Of a DNA stretch of 64,000 nucleotides, positions 1 to 14,500 are shown piece by piece. The stretch covers positions 88,217,996 through 88,281,995 of the forward strand of contig NC_084790.1 of assembly GCF_028858725.1 (NCBI RefSeq), read 5' to 3'. The notes beneath the pieces are model-generated. The model had not been told where the DNA came from and searched no databases. It worked only from the letters and a program-made list of their open reading frames with translations. The DNA comes from Colius striatus (Eukaryota > Chordata > Aves > Coliiformes > Coliidae). The translations under genes and the position numbers were made by a program. How positions within the stretch are numbered: the stretch's first letter is position 1; every line of letters begins with the position of its first letter.

Positions 1-49
1 AAACACCAGCAACAGAAAGAGTCTCACAACAAACCCACAAGGGGTCTGA

Positions 50-325
50 CTGCCAGCTTCTGGAAGGGGCAACAGGGACAAGCTGGAACAGAAGAGGTTC
101 CAAAGAAACACAAGGACAAACTTGTTCCCTGTTGAGGTGAGGGAGCACTGGCAGGGGCTGCCCAGATGGGCTGTGGAGGCTCCTTCTCTGGAGACATCCA
201 ACCCCAGCTGGATGAGTCCCTGTGTGCCCTGCTCTAGGTGGTGCTGCTCTGGCAGGGGGGTTGCAATGGATGTGCTTTCCAGGTCCCTTCCAGCCCTTAG
301 GATTCTGTGACTCTGTGACTGGGGT
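50..325 (+). mobile_element. CR1 LINE, 3' fragment
   Basis: Typical CR1 3' segment: aagctggaacagaagaggtt, gggctgcccag, then tgctctaggtggtgctgct, ending attctgtgactctgtgact. It closely resembles the copy at 58466-58784. Confidence 0.88.
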
Positions 326-1140
326 GACTTTTCCTGTAGCTCACTGTTAGTAAGTTGTCAACCACCTAAGTTTAGAAATAAAGACATTGCTAGCATTTCC
401 TTGCAGTCGACCTTGTCAAGCACAGAGGAGAAAAGTTAACCCATACACAATAATCCTCCAGACCCCAGGAAAGTTATGGTTAACTGTCCTGCAGGTATTT
501 AGAAGGATCTTTCAAGTTCTACATTCAAAGAACAAGTCACCAGAAAGAGAGTAGGGCAAGTGTGACAGTGCTGAGGCATGTTACTGGACAAGTTTTTCTG
601 TTGTAGCTACAGAAGGACTGGGAAAACAGGTGAAATCACCCTAGCAAGGCTCACTTCTCAGAGCATCTTTCCTTCACCCTCATGCAGCCTCTATTCACCT
701 CCCCAGCAACCGCCAAGACATTAAATCCAGATGTTTTAAGTGCTCTGGAACAGCCACACTTCTTCCAGCCCCATCAGTTGAGGAGGCAGATATTCACCCA
801 GCTTGCATACCTGGCCCTGCTCCCCCCACAGCCTTGGCCACTAACGATGCTGCACCATGTTTATTCTCTCTGGGGTGTTTCAGCTGGGTGGCTGAGGTGG
901 TCTAGCCACAGTACAGAAATGTGTGCCTTCAAGTTAATGATCAGGGATTCAGTTTAAAAAGAAAAAAAGCCAGGCCCATTGTTTTTAACGTTCACTGCAC
1001 TTGAGAATTCTTTTTCCCCTGTGCTTCTGTCCCCAGAGATGTTGCCTGTGCCAGGACACACTCTGTGAAGTAAGCTGCAAAAGGCTGCGTGAAAGGAAAG
1101 GAACAGACAGTACAGGTCGAGAACTACTGTCTTGCCATAA
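326..1140. other. Left flank, no gene seen
   Basis: Unique, AT-moderate sequence between a CR1 end and the inferred NARS1 poly(A) sites. No exon-like segment of FECH, the expected neighbour, is recognisable. Confidence 0.5.
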
Positions 1141-2456
1141 TTTATTGGTTGCTGATTTAGATCAGTTTATATATATGTAACATGCAAGATGAAGAAAACC
1201 AGTCATGTGTTACAAAAATGTGGGTACAGCATAGCTCAATGATTCTGTGAGTGGTAAAGTAAATCCAGACCAAGTGTCAGTGCAGGCAGCAAATGATGCT
1301 CCCACCATTCTGTGTTTCTCTCTGGTTAAAGGACTTGCTTTATTTACGACTAAAAAACACAAAGATGACTCAATACATTAAATATCTAATTAATCCTATT
1401 TGATAACTTGATTATAGCCAGAGAACCTGCTCAGATGCAGCAGCACAAGAGAACATGAAGCCAGCTTGGAAACACAGAACTGCTCTACTATGAGAAAACA
1501 CTCCAGCAGTGTGGGAAAGCACTGCTTGAACTGCAACCCACCTAGGGAGGACAGCAATTCAGTCAGCAGACAACGCTGAAATCCAACTGCATTTTAAAGT
1601 TACCGGCTCCTTTGGGTCTCAATCAGCCATTTCTGCTTTGAAACAGACAGCAGAATCTTCACATGGAAGGCAACAAAAGCACCCAAGCGACCCCAAGCTG
1701 ACAGGGCTCTGACACGTCTCCTGCAGTTCAGCCCAGGCTGGGTGGCCACAGACCCACGATGGTGCTGTATCCACAGGTACCAGGAAAAAGCAGCAAAGCC
1801 CACCTCACCATCAGCCTCATCCTTTCTCACCAACAAATAATCTGGAACAAATGCCTAACACCCACCCACGTCTCTAGCAGTGAAATTCCATGCTCCACAC
1901 CTTGCAGCTGAATCGACTCAAACAGAGCTTCTGTTAAAAACAGCAGTTTAAAAAATGCAGCACTTAAGATTATTTCATTTTTACACTTTGTTGAGGTCTT
2001 CAGACAATCTCTCCTCGTATGGTTTCTCTTCATACCACTCTCAAAGGTCAGTGTTTGGGAGTTTTAAAAGCCTGAAATCCCCATTTCTCCAACAATAAAT
2101 CCCCAAGAAAAAACATTAACTAAAATGGAAGCAAATTCAAAAATAAGAAGAATCAAAGCCCAGCATATTTTAAGTCACAGAAACTGAAAGCAGAAGAATA
2201 TCTCAGGTTTTAAATGACAGCTTACCAGGATCTTTGTTTTCTGCTGACTGGAGCACATAAACACAACTAACAACTTTTCCTAAGGCTTCTCCAGTTAATT
2301 AGTAGTATTTTTCATTAAAAAAAAAAGAGGGTTTGTTCTGTTTGTTTTTTCTCTTTTAACGCTCTACATCAGCACTTAAATCAGCAACAGGCTGCACTGA
2401 AGTCTTGCTCCGAGGCAGGCTGCAGCCCAGCAGTGCCCCATGCAGCACAAGCAGGG
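1141..2456 (-). other. NARS1: NARS1 3' UTR (inferred) with two polyadenylation signals
   Basis: Read on the minus strand after the stop, AATAAA occurs at 1344-1339 and again at 1146-1141. Either could end the transcript, giving a 3' UTR of about 1.1 or 1.3 kb. No other repeat or gene is seen here. The extent is inferred from the signals only. Confidence 0.5.
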
Positions 2457-2588
2457 TTAGGGCTTGCAGCGCTGCATGAAGCGGGGGTACAGACACACAT
2501 CCCGGATGTGGTGTCTGTTCAGAATCCAGGTCAGGAACCGTTCCAGCCCCAAGCCGTATCCACCGTGAGGGCACGTGCCGTATTTCCT
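2457..2588 (-). CDS. NARS1: NARS1 coding exon 15 (motif 3, stop)
   Basis: Codes residues 517-559. [15 protein letters not shown] is class II motif 3, whose arginine binds ATP. The protein ends [10 protein letters not shown] before TAA at 2459-2457. Acceptor CGCAG. Confidence 0.97.
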   Translation of the reverse strand, partial: RKYGTCPHGGYGLGLERFLTWILNRHHIRDVCLYPRFMQRCKP

Positions 2589-5500
2589 CTGCGAAATTCA
2601 AATCAGAGAGCATCTTGCTGTTTATAATTGCAGTAATACCACCAGGAAAAAGCCCAGATCCTTCCAAGGTGACTTTCTGAAGGGTGAGGAAAATGGACTG
2701 TGTTCTTTTCAGACAAGTCATTTGCGTAACAAATGGAAGAGGGAAAAGGAAGGTGAAAAAGTCCTAAACCACCTCATCTCAGCTCCCCTTATGCCAGCTG
2801 CAGGTGAGCCAACCCAGTCTGTGAAGAACCCATCTTTACCTAACAAGCTTGGCAGGAGATGTTACCAAAGGATGCACCTGCACAGAACAGTCGAATGGAG
2901 GCCATCTGGTGAGGGCAGCACACAACTGCAGCACACACAGCAGTCTTAACAGAATGGAAACTGCTACCCATTGCATTTTGCCAATGGTTAAATCGTTATC
3001 AGCTTTGGGCCACCAAAAACTTGTCTCCAGTTTAGACTGCATCATCTTAAGAGTGGTTTAAAGGAGGATAAATCCCACTTATCTGGTGAGCAGCACACCC
3101 GAGCTGTTCTACAAACCTGATCAGTGTACCAGTAGTACGGTGTGGGATCAATGCCCTCTCTCTTGTAGCCTTCCAGCAGCTCCTCACTGTCCCAGATACG
3201 CATGGAGCCTCCAACAATTTCACCAACATTAGGCATCAACACATCAACCTACAACACACAACACTAGGGTCAGACTACTGCAATTAAGCTGTCTGCAGGA
3301 GTGGGGGAAGAAAAATAGCCCAAACTTAAGACTGTATTTCCATAACACATTTCATGATTTACTTCTCTGTGACAAGAGGGCAGGCAAAGTTCCTTCCAGG
3401 CCCAGCTCACAGACGGAATGAAGTAAATTACTAGATTCTCTAGCTTAATCTCTAATACTCTTGGCCACAGTGAGCTGATAAAAAACCACCTACACCCACA
3501 CAAAAACCTGTTATTAACTCACACACCCTCCCAAAACAAAATACCCAAACAAATAAACAACAAGCCCAAAACCCAAACCCCACACCACAAACCTAGTAGC
3601 ATTCCTACCAACCAACCCTCTTCATGCTGCCATACAGCTCTTGTTCAGATAACACCGTCTCCAAGAGGTGACAGAAGTGTTGTCACTACACTAGCACCTA
3701 CCTGAGGTCAGGGAAGAGCACAGGCACTATGATCTACCCACATTTTATTGGCACTTCCAAGTCACTCTGTTTACGTCTACAGCATCAACAACGTGTGCCA
3801 AGGGACACCCAAAACAAAACCTGGGAAGAATTCTCCAAGATTCTCCTGGTTTTAGACTCTCACACTGACGTTCCCCACCTATTCAGAAGCCTGCCACCCT
3901 GTGCAAAGCCCCAACTCACAGACTCAGTAAGCCGGGGATCATCCTGACAGCGCTGCATATAGAACGACTTAATCTCTGCAGGAAATCGGCACAGCAAGAT
4001 CGGCTCATTAATGGTGTCTGTCATCAGTCTCTCAGGAGCTTCAGGAATATCCTAAGGTTAAAGAAGGCTTTATTAATATTTAAAACCAAAACCACTCCAG
4101 TACCTTGAAATCCCACACGTATCAGGCATGGAACAAAGACAGCTTCAGCTCACACGTACCCACGCGTTCAGCCTGATGTGCCTATGTTTTTAAAACAAAG
4201 CTTCAGACAAAACCCCCAAAATACAACCACCAAACTGTTCCATTACACTCCCAAGTCTTCACAGTGTTTCAGACCTAAAACTCAGGACAACATAACCTGA
4301 AATGTAGGCTTTCCAGACAACCAGTAACAGCAAACAGCCTCATCTCCCTCCTCCCTAGTGCCATCTCCCACAGAGCTGCAGACTGGGAAGTTGAAGGGTT
4401 CCCTTGTGATGTATATGCACTGTTGTAACCAATCAGTTACACAGACGAGCTGCTGACTGGGATTTGATAAACTGTGAAACAACCAGCACTAACCTCATTT
4501 TCATCAGTGGAGCAGTTTTACTGTTCAAAAACCGGGGAGAAATGGAGGGTGACACCACAGTTACAGATGGGGAACATCAGTGCTCCTGTGACTGTGGCTT
4601 GTCCAACACACTTTGTTTAGTCAAAAAACCTCTCTAGCCCTAAAAGGTTTCATTTGAACTTTTATGCAGCTGATGGTATCACACTTTCCTTAGATTTTGG
4701 GTTAAAGATAGACCAGATTTTTCTGCAGTAGGAAAAAACAGCCAGATCTGTTCCTTGTTGTACTCCAACTGGACACTGCATTACAGCACCAGCCGCTGTG
4801 GAGGGGGCAGGAGGAGCCAACTACAGCATGTGCAGCAAGGAAAAGTGCAAGGAGCACAGCCTTTGTGCAAGGGCAGCTCACCAAGCAAGTGTCAGCCCAC
4901 AACGAGGTTCCCTCAGTGCAGTCTGAAGGCCTTCAAACTCTCCCTCTCTTCTGTATCTTTGATACAGATTGCAAAAATGGTGACAGCACAAAACCCAACA
5001 CATCCACTTTTGAGCTGCCCCAGGCCCCTCAGAATATGCTGTGTAGACTCAGAAGTTTCCCCTACCATTTTGTGATTTTATATTGTCCCTTACATGTTGG
5101 AGCAGAGTAAGACAGGGAACAGATGACAAGATGGATTTTGTTTCCAGTGTTCAAAGACATCACACAAAAACTCAGTCCAGCCTTGCATTCCCCAATATGG
5201 CATCACCACACCTCCAGCACAGTCCAGACCAAAATCCAGGCCCTCCCTTTAACTTAAATGGGACTAGAACTTCAGTCCTTAACAGTATCATTCCAAACAA
5301 ACCACAACAGATTCACTCAGCAACAGTAAACCCAATGGCATCATGGCTTAAACACTCTGTTCATTGAGGGACTTATACAAGGTGTTTTTAATGCCTAAAG
5401 AGCATCAGAGAGACTTACTTCCCCAAACTCGTAATAACTGCCATCTTCCTTCTTCACATCATGTTCCTTTAACCACTCAATGGCTTCAGTATAGTTCATT

Positions 5501-8500
5501 CTTCGGAAAGGACGTTTAGGGGGCTTGAAGCTCTGCGAATAAAAGTGGTCACAAAGACAGATGGAAGAGCACCAGTTCTTAATCAATTTAAACATTTTAA
5601 AGAATGTTTTCATAGTTGGCAAGCAAGTGAAAATCCAGGCTGGAAGCAAACACACCAGTCCTTCCAGATCAACACATCAACTAATTATTACCTAATAAAC
5701 AAATCAGCTGAGTACTGAAAAGCAAGAACCAAGCATAACCACCTTCCAAGCCTAGTAAAGCTCAAGCAATTTATCAGGAAAACAGGACAAAACAGGGATG
5801 ACCGAGTTTGTATGTGCTCTGAGAGAAAAGCTAGCCAGGGAGATAAAGTCAGCTGTCTCCTAAAGCCGTCTACTTCGTGAAATCAACCAAAGACAAAGGG
5901 TCTCTAACAAATGAAAATAGCTTAGAGCCTCACATTCCAGGGTGGAAAGTAAAACACCAGTTGTTTCATTGCTCCCTTGTGCTCAATCTGCAAGTACCAG
6001 ATGATCAATATTACGAGCTCTGGGATAGGTTTTTATTCCACTGGTATGGAACACATTGCAATAAATCCCAGCACAGCTGGCTCCTGGAACTTGCTGGCAG
6101 GGAACTTCTTTCCCCACAGTCCCCTGCTTCTGGAAGAGTTATTACCAGCCTTGCAGCACTTTCTTTCTTTTGATGTTATTCCATTCTCTTCTTAAAGCAA
6201 GCAGAGTTCCCTGCCACACCCTGTCTTCCCTCAATGAACATGTTGATCAGGAAAGGCTAAAGATGGTATATTCTTGGCTACTCGTGGCTGTTCCACATGG
6301 CTGCCTACCGGGTTGACGTCGTACAGCAAGCTCGATGCAGGAGATTTCAAGACTCTGTCCACTACATCACAAACCAAGTTCTCCAGACGGTCCAACAAAT
6401 CCTCAAAACTTATAAAAGGACATTCAGCTTCAATGTGAGTGTATCTGAAACAGAAAGACACACCACTGCAAAATCCCACACAAGCAACAAATCTTTAGCT
6501 GTTAAGGAACAGCTCCCATCAAAAAAAAACTCCCACAACCCAGACACACACACTTTGGCCCCCTTTTGCATGTCTTTTACCTCTATGCTGTAAAGGAAAT
6601 AAGGTCATAAAACAAGGAAGACAACAACATGAACTGTATTTTCTGAAGACCAAACTTCCCAAAAAGTATGTATTTGGTTTGTTTTGGCCAGATCTTCCTT
6701 TGTTAAATGTCAACGCATTCTGACCAGCTGGACATTCACTAAGACAAAGTATCATCCCCCAAACACTTTCCCTCAGTCCTTCTGCATTAGCATTATGCTC
6801 TATGCTCACTGTATGTTGTGCCATCCAACTGCCTGCTGCTCTCCTGCTTTATAAATTCAGTTATATGTAGATAGCAAAGTACACTCTCTCCATACTCTGC
6901 CAAGTGTCTGCGGGTCCTGGATTGCTCAGCTCTGTATGACTGAGCAACACAGAAAACATCTCCCAGTGCTGGAATGCAGGTCTCCAGATAGAGCTGGGAC
7001 GACTGTGTTAGGTATGCCTCTTCACCAAAATAATCCAGTTTGAATAGGGTTGAGCCTCCTTCCACTTGTGTCTGGACTAAAGTTGGTGGTGTGACCTGTT
7101 AAAGAACAGGACTGTCATTACTGGAGTGAAGAATGAAGGACAGAGATGACAACATGTAAGAGCAGTGATGTAAGGCACACGCTTCCAGAACACCTTCCAC
7201 AAACCCGTTGCATGCACACGTACAAGTATTCTTAACAAAGAGGTGTGCAGGGTGTTTGTAAATCACACTGTAACAACATTGCAGGCCCTGGGAGTCCACA
7301 CACCTTTCAGATCTATGTCTGCAAAAGCCATCATATAATAGCTTCCTTACAGTTTCTTTTTTGCCTCTCAGGTCACTTAGAAAGTCTAGACAGTTTTTCC
7401 AGGAAAAAATAGACAGCCTTGAAGTCAGGGCATTAAAGTAGCCACCTGCTGACAAGGGAAAACACCCTTACCTCACAATATCCATTGGCAAAGAAATGAT
7501 CCCTGAAGGCCTGTACGACCACAGAGCGCACCTTGAAGATCTTGGACATATTCTCGCCTCGGATCATCATGTGCCTGTTGTTGAGTTGCACATCCACCTC
7601 AGAATCCTCATTGAGGAGATTGTCAGCCCCTCCTGCTGGGGCAAGACCAATAAGCTCCCAGTAATCACATTTGAGCTCATGGCCTCCTGGAGCCTGCCAA
7701 GAGAAACACCAATGTCAGAAGTCCACTTTTTGCCCCTTGGATGTCACCATCTGGCACTGTGGCACAGACTGTCATTGGCTTTCAACAAAAGATGCTAAAA
7801 CCCCACTTGCAGGATTTTCCAAGTGATTGCCTGTAACTCAGTCATACCACACTGAGAAGGGCCAACTGTAACCCACCGTGGGTCTCTCAGATTTAATGTG
7901 AAAGGGGCTGAGTACCACAGCCACATAATTAAACAGAAAGCATCTGGAAGCTTCTAAATTTTATACCTCACAGAGAGCTGGTTTTATTTATCTGGAAGAA
8001 CAGGAAGCTAAGCACAGGAAACTACTTACTACCTTTGTTCAATAGGTGGGTATAAAGATGATGAAGTCAGACTCTCTTTGGATATGTCCAGTAAACGGAC
8101 AAATGTCTCCAGTTGCAACAAGGGAGATTTCAACTGACTGTGAAGGACAACAAATCCTCCACAAGCAGCTAAATGCTGCATCAGAGACCAAGGCAGACTG
8201 CAGCCTCCATCTTTGGAGACATAGAGAAACAGATCTGGACAAGACACTTGGCAGCTTGGCCTCACATCAGATCTCCTTCAAGAACAGGGTGGACCAATTG
8301 ACCTTCTGAGGTTCCTCCCAGCCGGAACCACTCTGTGGTAGCTTACAGTGTGCACCAGCTCTGGCTGGCATGCAGTCAACTTCCTTCACAGCAGTTTGTA
8401 CGGTGCTACAACACAACACATTGGCACAACAAAGCTTCCCATGTGCCTTAAGAACACTACAAGCACACAGACTGAAGAGCCCTCCATCCAGGAGAGGAAA

Positions 8501-11500
8501 ATGTAAACCCCAGTCTGCAGTATGTTTGCTGGGTTTTCTTACCGTTTGAGCCACATTCTCCAACTGGATGGCAAACTTCAAAACATTGAACAGCTTGCTT
8601 AGATCATGAGAGAGGAAGAACGAGCTCACTCTGGGTATGTTGGGTTTACCCGTTGGAGACACCTGAGCAACTTTTCTGCACTAAGCAGCACCTCACCACA
8701 GTGTGGAAACTGTGTGTTTCACGCTGGCAAATCTGTCCTGTTTGCTGCCATGCAGCAAGCACGGTTCCTGCACCCTGGCTACAGAACAGATCTCTCCATT
8801 TCTGGTGTCACCAGCTCCCCCGTGTGGGAGGCCTCCGTGCCCTGACATATTTTGCTGGGTTTTTTTTCCATTCACAGTATTTTCAGGTTATAAATACCTA
8901 TTTCTAAAGTCTAATCAACACATTTCCACAAATCTGGTGTTTTTGCTCACTCAAAGCGTTGCATCGCTGTGATGAGACGTGAAAACATGAGGTGTTTCCA
9001 ATGTCCACAATGCTGTGAGAGCTGTGAGTTACTTACCATCACCAAACTGCACTAAGTTGTTTTACAAATTATCCCTGATCAGCTGCATTTATTTATTATT
9101 TTAAGTCTCAGCAGCTCTGAAGGGAAAGAAATCTTACCCACTGCTGATGGGCAAACACAAGAGGGAGGGGACTCAAATATAATTTAGCCTGGCTCTCTAA
9201 CCCCAGGCCAGTCTCTGGGGGATGAGACCCGAGTGGCAGGGACAAACAGAACAATGAAGCCTTCCCATATTTCATTTGCAGAACATGTCAGTAATGGCCA
9301 ACAGTACGTGACTTGCAAGAAAACCGAATTATCTACAAAGCACCGCAAAAGGTTAACGCTTTGACCTTATTTTGCACACTACAGGCAGCCACAGTGAAGG
9401 GTCATCTTGTTCAAACACTAATACATCTTGGAAACATTGTTTGAAGCAATGCAACATTGCTTGTTTTTTTCAGATGTGTTTCTTCTCCCTGTTACCTGCT
9501 GGAGTTCGTACACTTACTGAAAAGACCAGAATATCAATTTCCAGTCCACACTGAACAATTCTCACTGCAAGAGCTGGTCACAGCTTTGGGTGTGTAACTG
9601 AGGATGAGCTAAGCTTACACACTAGCAAGACCAAATATATCCCTGTTCTCTACTGCTTTGCTTTCTGCTTCAGAAAGAAACCACATTACTGTAAGAAGCT
9701 ATCAAGAGCTCACATCTCAAAAAGGACTACTCAAGATTTAAGCTGAACCAACGTGGCCAGAGCTTGCTTGCTGCTTCAGCACCACAGGTTTTGCAACAGA
9801 CACAGCTAACTTCTGTCTTTCAGTCACCTCTTAATAACTAAGAAATCCTGCAATAATTGCTAATAAATATCCTGATGAGTACACCGAGTTGCTGTCAGAC
9901 AATGGAGCCTGAAAGCTTCTCTCCTGTCTTCAGCTCGAATCTGTTTTAAAGGTCATCTTCCATGCACAGATGCTTAACATGGCTTTAGCCCTAACTCCAG
10001 ACTGAAACCATTTTCCAGGTAGTTAACGGTGTCTGGGTCTAGATTAGACTGAGAGAGGCATAAGGCATACTTTCAGTCCTAAAAATCACACCTGCTGAGT
10101 CATTATCCTGAGACCACCACCACAAAACAAGTTACAGCAAACTGCTCAGTTCATACACCTGCCAAGTGCTGGAGGACAACTATGACATGGTGAAGAGACC
10201 CATCTCTTCAGCAGCAGCAGCTTTGGGAGGTTTGTTCTCTAAAAAATTCCCACTAAAGCAATCTAATGATTATTTCCACCTCTGCTTTTCCTTCCATCAG
10301 CAAAACAGCCAACTGTTAGAGAGGAGAAGCCAAACACACACATTCCCATACCTGCTTGCCTTCAGGAACGAGGTTTAGTGTACCATACACCGCAACGCTG
10401 CTCTCTGTGGAGAGAATCAGCCCGTTGTAACACTGACACTGCAGAGAAGAGAGACAAAGACATAGTCAGGGTGATTATTTTAGTTTCAGTTTTCCTACAT
10501 CTTTTGAGTCAGAGACAAGAGGAACTCATAATCACTTCTAAATATCAAAATATCAAAATATCAAAAAAGCTCCAGTGATAGGAGATACAATAACAACAAT
10601 ACAACTTCAGCAGTAGGTTTGGGAGAACTTCCAGTCATCTACAGATAACAAACACAGATGAGGTATGAACATGCCACTTAAGGACAGAATAGAATCAAAT
10701 CATCACAACTTACCAGCTCATCAGAAAGGACACATTGAAGAAAACCTGTGCCATCTCTCAAAACAATGAACATCAAATTTTTCCCTAGTTTAAAAGGAAA
10801 AAGAAAACAAAGAGCCTCAGAGCTTTATGCACTGATCCATGTCAACAGATCCTCTCCCAAGGCTTACTAATCACTAGTGAGAAGATTAATACAGAAGGAC
10901 TGTGATCAGGTTCTTCCATTTTAAAAAACAAAGGTGCTCCAGGTAAGCACTGAAGCCTCAGCACAGTTATAGGGGCCTTTCACAGAGCTGTATTTGAGCA
11001 ACTAGGTAAAACAAGTTTCAGCAGACACCAAGAGAAAGCCTGCTCCAGCCTCCACAGAGGCTCAAGTCAATCTGCAGAAATGCTGAAGGCACGGGCCCAA
11101 GGCATCATGGAGAAAGCCACAGCACCCTGGTCACTCGGCTCTCCACAAAAGCATTTAATGGCAGAAATAACTTGCTGGAAACTGCTCATGTGGTCCAGAT
11201 CCACAACCACTTTGTCAAGTCTTTCAGTGATAATTTGAGCAGACATCTTGGGAGTCAGAAGCACCTCTGCTGTGCACTTCTGTGCCCCAGCCAAGGCCAG
11301 CTCATCAGAACACCAGCCAGTTTCACAGCGAAGACTACTGGCCAAACTAATTTTCACATAAGTTATGCTACTTTATATAACTTTAACAATCCCAATGTGC
11401 AGACTTCACCACGAGCAGATGTTAGTTAGTCCCTCAGTTTGCAGGATTCATTTCAAACACAAAACAATGTCTTTTCAAGAAATTCTGCCTCCAAGCTGAA

Positions 11501-14500
11501 AAGCCCCTGCAATTTCAGCTGACACCAATGTACTTGTGCACCATGCAGTGCTGTGGAGACCTCTGTGTTAAATCAGAGGCCATCTAACTGAAGGGTTAAA
11601 AAAGTAATAGGTGCTGTTTGATTCAGTGTGTTAAAATTTTGAAGGCTACTGGATTTGCTCTATCTCTCTGCACAGGCTCAGTAACTTCTAAATGCTTGTG
11701 GTTTACCTTGCCTCCGTAGCCTGTGAATCCAGCCAAAAATCTTCACTCTCTGGCCTCTATAAGCCTCCAGAGCATCAATCTTTACCTGTAAAGCAGGGAA
11801 TAAAAGCAATCAAATAGAGAAAGGATCCACCAGTTAGATGGCATTTCCCACATACTTAGCATACACCTCCCTCCCATCCACCAGTGCCTGAAGGGATGTC
11901 CCACCCAGGGTATAAGCTCAGCTCACAAGGCTCAACAGCTCTTTACTAAGGAAAGATTGTTTTATCCCTGTTGTTGACAGCATTTCCAGTTCTCTCTTTT
12001 GCAGGTTTACTCTGCCATGTAGGAACCAAGGATTGTTCAGCTTGTAAAGCAGCTCATTTTACATTTGACCAGAAGAAGTGAAAACATCCAACAGCTCACA
12101 GCTGAAGACCTGAGGGCTTGGATACTACTGGAAATCCAAAGTACATTAAATCATACTTAGTTAAATCAAAGGCAGATGCATTTTCTGGCACTCTGAATAT
12201 GCTCTGGATTAATTTCTGAAGACATTCAATGATGAGTTCAGAAAAGAAGCAGAGGAGCTGGATCTGACATGGGCACATCTTGACATGCAGCTGAGGTACT
12301 GACACTGCTACAGCCAGAACAATTAACCCAGCAGGCACCTTCAACATGTATCAGATCACAGAACTGCTGCAGTGCAGGAAGAGACAGTGATTTCAGCACA
12401 GCTTGGCTCCACTGCCCTTTTCTCAGAGCAGCCACGAGAGTGCAGAGCTCCAATCAAAGCCATCTTCTACACATGCAGGTAGAAACCTCTTCCACACGGA
12501 GTCTATCCAAAAACCAACCACAGAGCAGCAGACATAACATCTGCTTACAAAGCTAAGGACTGCATCACATCATCAAATCCAGCAGCACTCTACAAGCAGC
12601 CAAATGAGAACTGCACTTCATGTCACACTAACTGGAGTTACATCCTCTAACGAGCACCATTTCTTTGCTCTACACCACAATAACCAAACAAGGCAAAACT
12701 AATCAACTTTTTCCAACACATGGTCTCTACCAGCAGACACGTGAAGTAAAAACACCCAGTGCATAAGACACAAGTCTATGTAGTAGAGAATGCAGAAAAT
12801 CAGAACATTATATTTATGAACAGCAACAAGATCGTGGTTTTCAACAGCTACCAGGGCCACAAAGCAGAGAGAGTTCATCTCTGTGCAGACAATACGCTGC
12901 AAGGCAGGCTGAGTGTCAAGCACACTGGGTCCTACTCACACATTTTGGCTCTGGAAGACTGGGATCATTCTTGATGACAACTTTCTTGGCTTCCTCTAGG
13001 TTCTTCTCTCTTCTCAAGAGATCTTCTGCCTGGTTAAAAAAAATAACCAAAATAACAAAACCACACACCATAACACTTAAGTAGCTGTGACGAGGCTTTG
13101 TAAGACTCCTGGTTCTTCTACCCAGTTTCAGGCAGCTGCTTGTCCCAGTGGACATCAAGGCAAGTTGTAAATCATGTGTGTGTGACACAAGTGAAGAACA
13201 AAATTGAGCTTGTTTTTTTAGAGGGGCAGGAATAACAGCAATGCTGCTTAACATCTTTGGAACAGGAAAGTGGCATGTTTCCTGCAACTTGGTATCACAG
13301 AAGCACAGAATGGTGGTGACTGGAAGGAATCTTTAGAGGTCATCTAGTCCAATTCCCCTGCAGAAGCATTCCCACTGACATCAGGTCACACAGGAACGTG
13401 TCCAGGTGAGTTTGGAAACCTCCAAGGAAGGAGCCTCCACACCCTCCCTGGGCAGCCTGGGCCAGGGCTCCCTCACTCAAACACTGACACAGTTTGTCCT
13501 GATGTTTCAATGGAACTGTTTGTGTTCCAGCTTCATCCCATCACCCCTTGTTCTGTCACTGGGTACAACAGAAAAAAGTGCTGCCCCAACCTCCTGACAC
13601 CCACCAGGGAGATTTTTGTCAATATTAATGAGCTCCCCCCTCAGTCTCCTCTTCTCCAGATTAAACAGCCCCAGGTCCCGCAGCCTTTCCTCACAAGGAA
13701 GATGCTCCAGTGCCCTGAGCATCTTGCTGGCCCTGCACTGGCCTCTCTGCAGCACTTCCCTGTCCCTCTGCAGCTGGGGAGCCCACAACTGGACAAAACT
13801 GAATGGACATCATCTGCAACCTACCTCCTTCTTTTCCTTAGCATCATTCTTCATCTGTTCCCTGTGCCACAGCTTTTTGACGTTTTTCATCTGTGACTTT
13901 GAAATAATGGCCCATCTCTAAATCAAACCAGGGAGAGAGCAGAAGACACAAAGGTTACACTTGTGCCCCTTCACACAAAGGAGCAACACTTTGTAATAGG
14001 AAGCTCTAATGTCACAGCACCTCATTTTCTTTTTGGGAATCCACATAAATAGTAGGAAATGGCTCCTTCCCTGCTGTCATCAAAGCCTAGAAACAGAGAG
14101 CAAATAACAGAATCAATGGCATTGCAAGAAAACTGAAGTCATCCTCAAAGAGACTGAGCAAATGTCCTACTTCTGATCCTTCTGGTCAAGGTGCAAAACC
14201 AGGTAAAATGTTTCTATTTAGAAATACAAGGCCTAAAGTGCAGGTCGCCATCCTCAGAACAAATGAGAGCTGTTTGTCACAGTTACCTTTAGAACAGTCT
14301 TGAATGGTTTCTTTTGTGTCCCATCACCAGTGGAATCATTGCCTTCCCGTTCAGAAACATACAGCTCTTCTGTAACACATAACAAACACAGATAATGACT
14401 CAAGAAACCCCAATAGTAGTGTTACTTGGATGAGTGGAGGTGAGGTGGATGGAGAGCTGCTGAATGACAGAGCCCAGAGGGTGGTGATCAATGGCACAGA

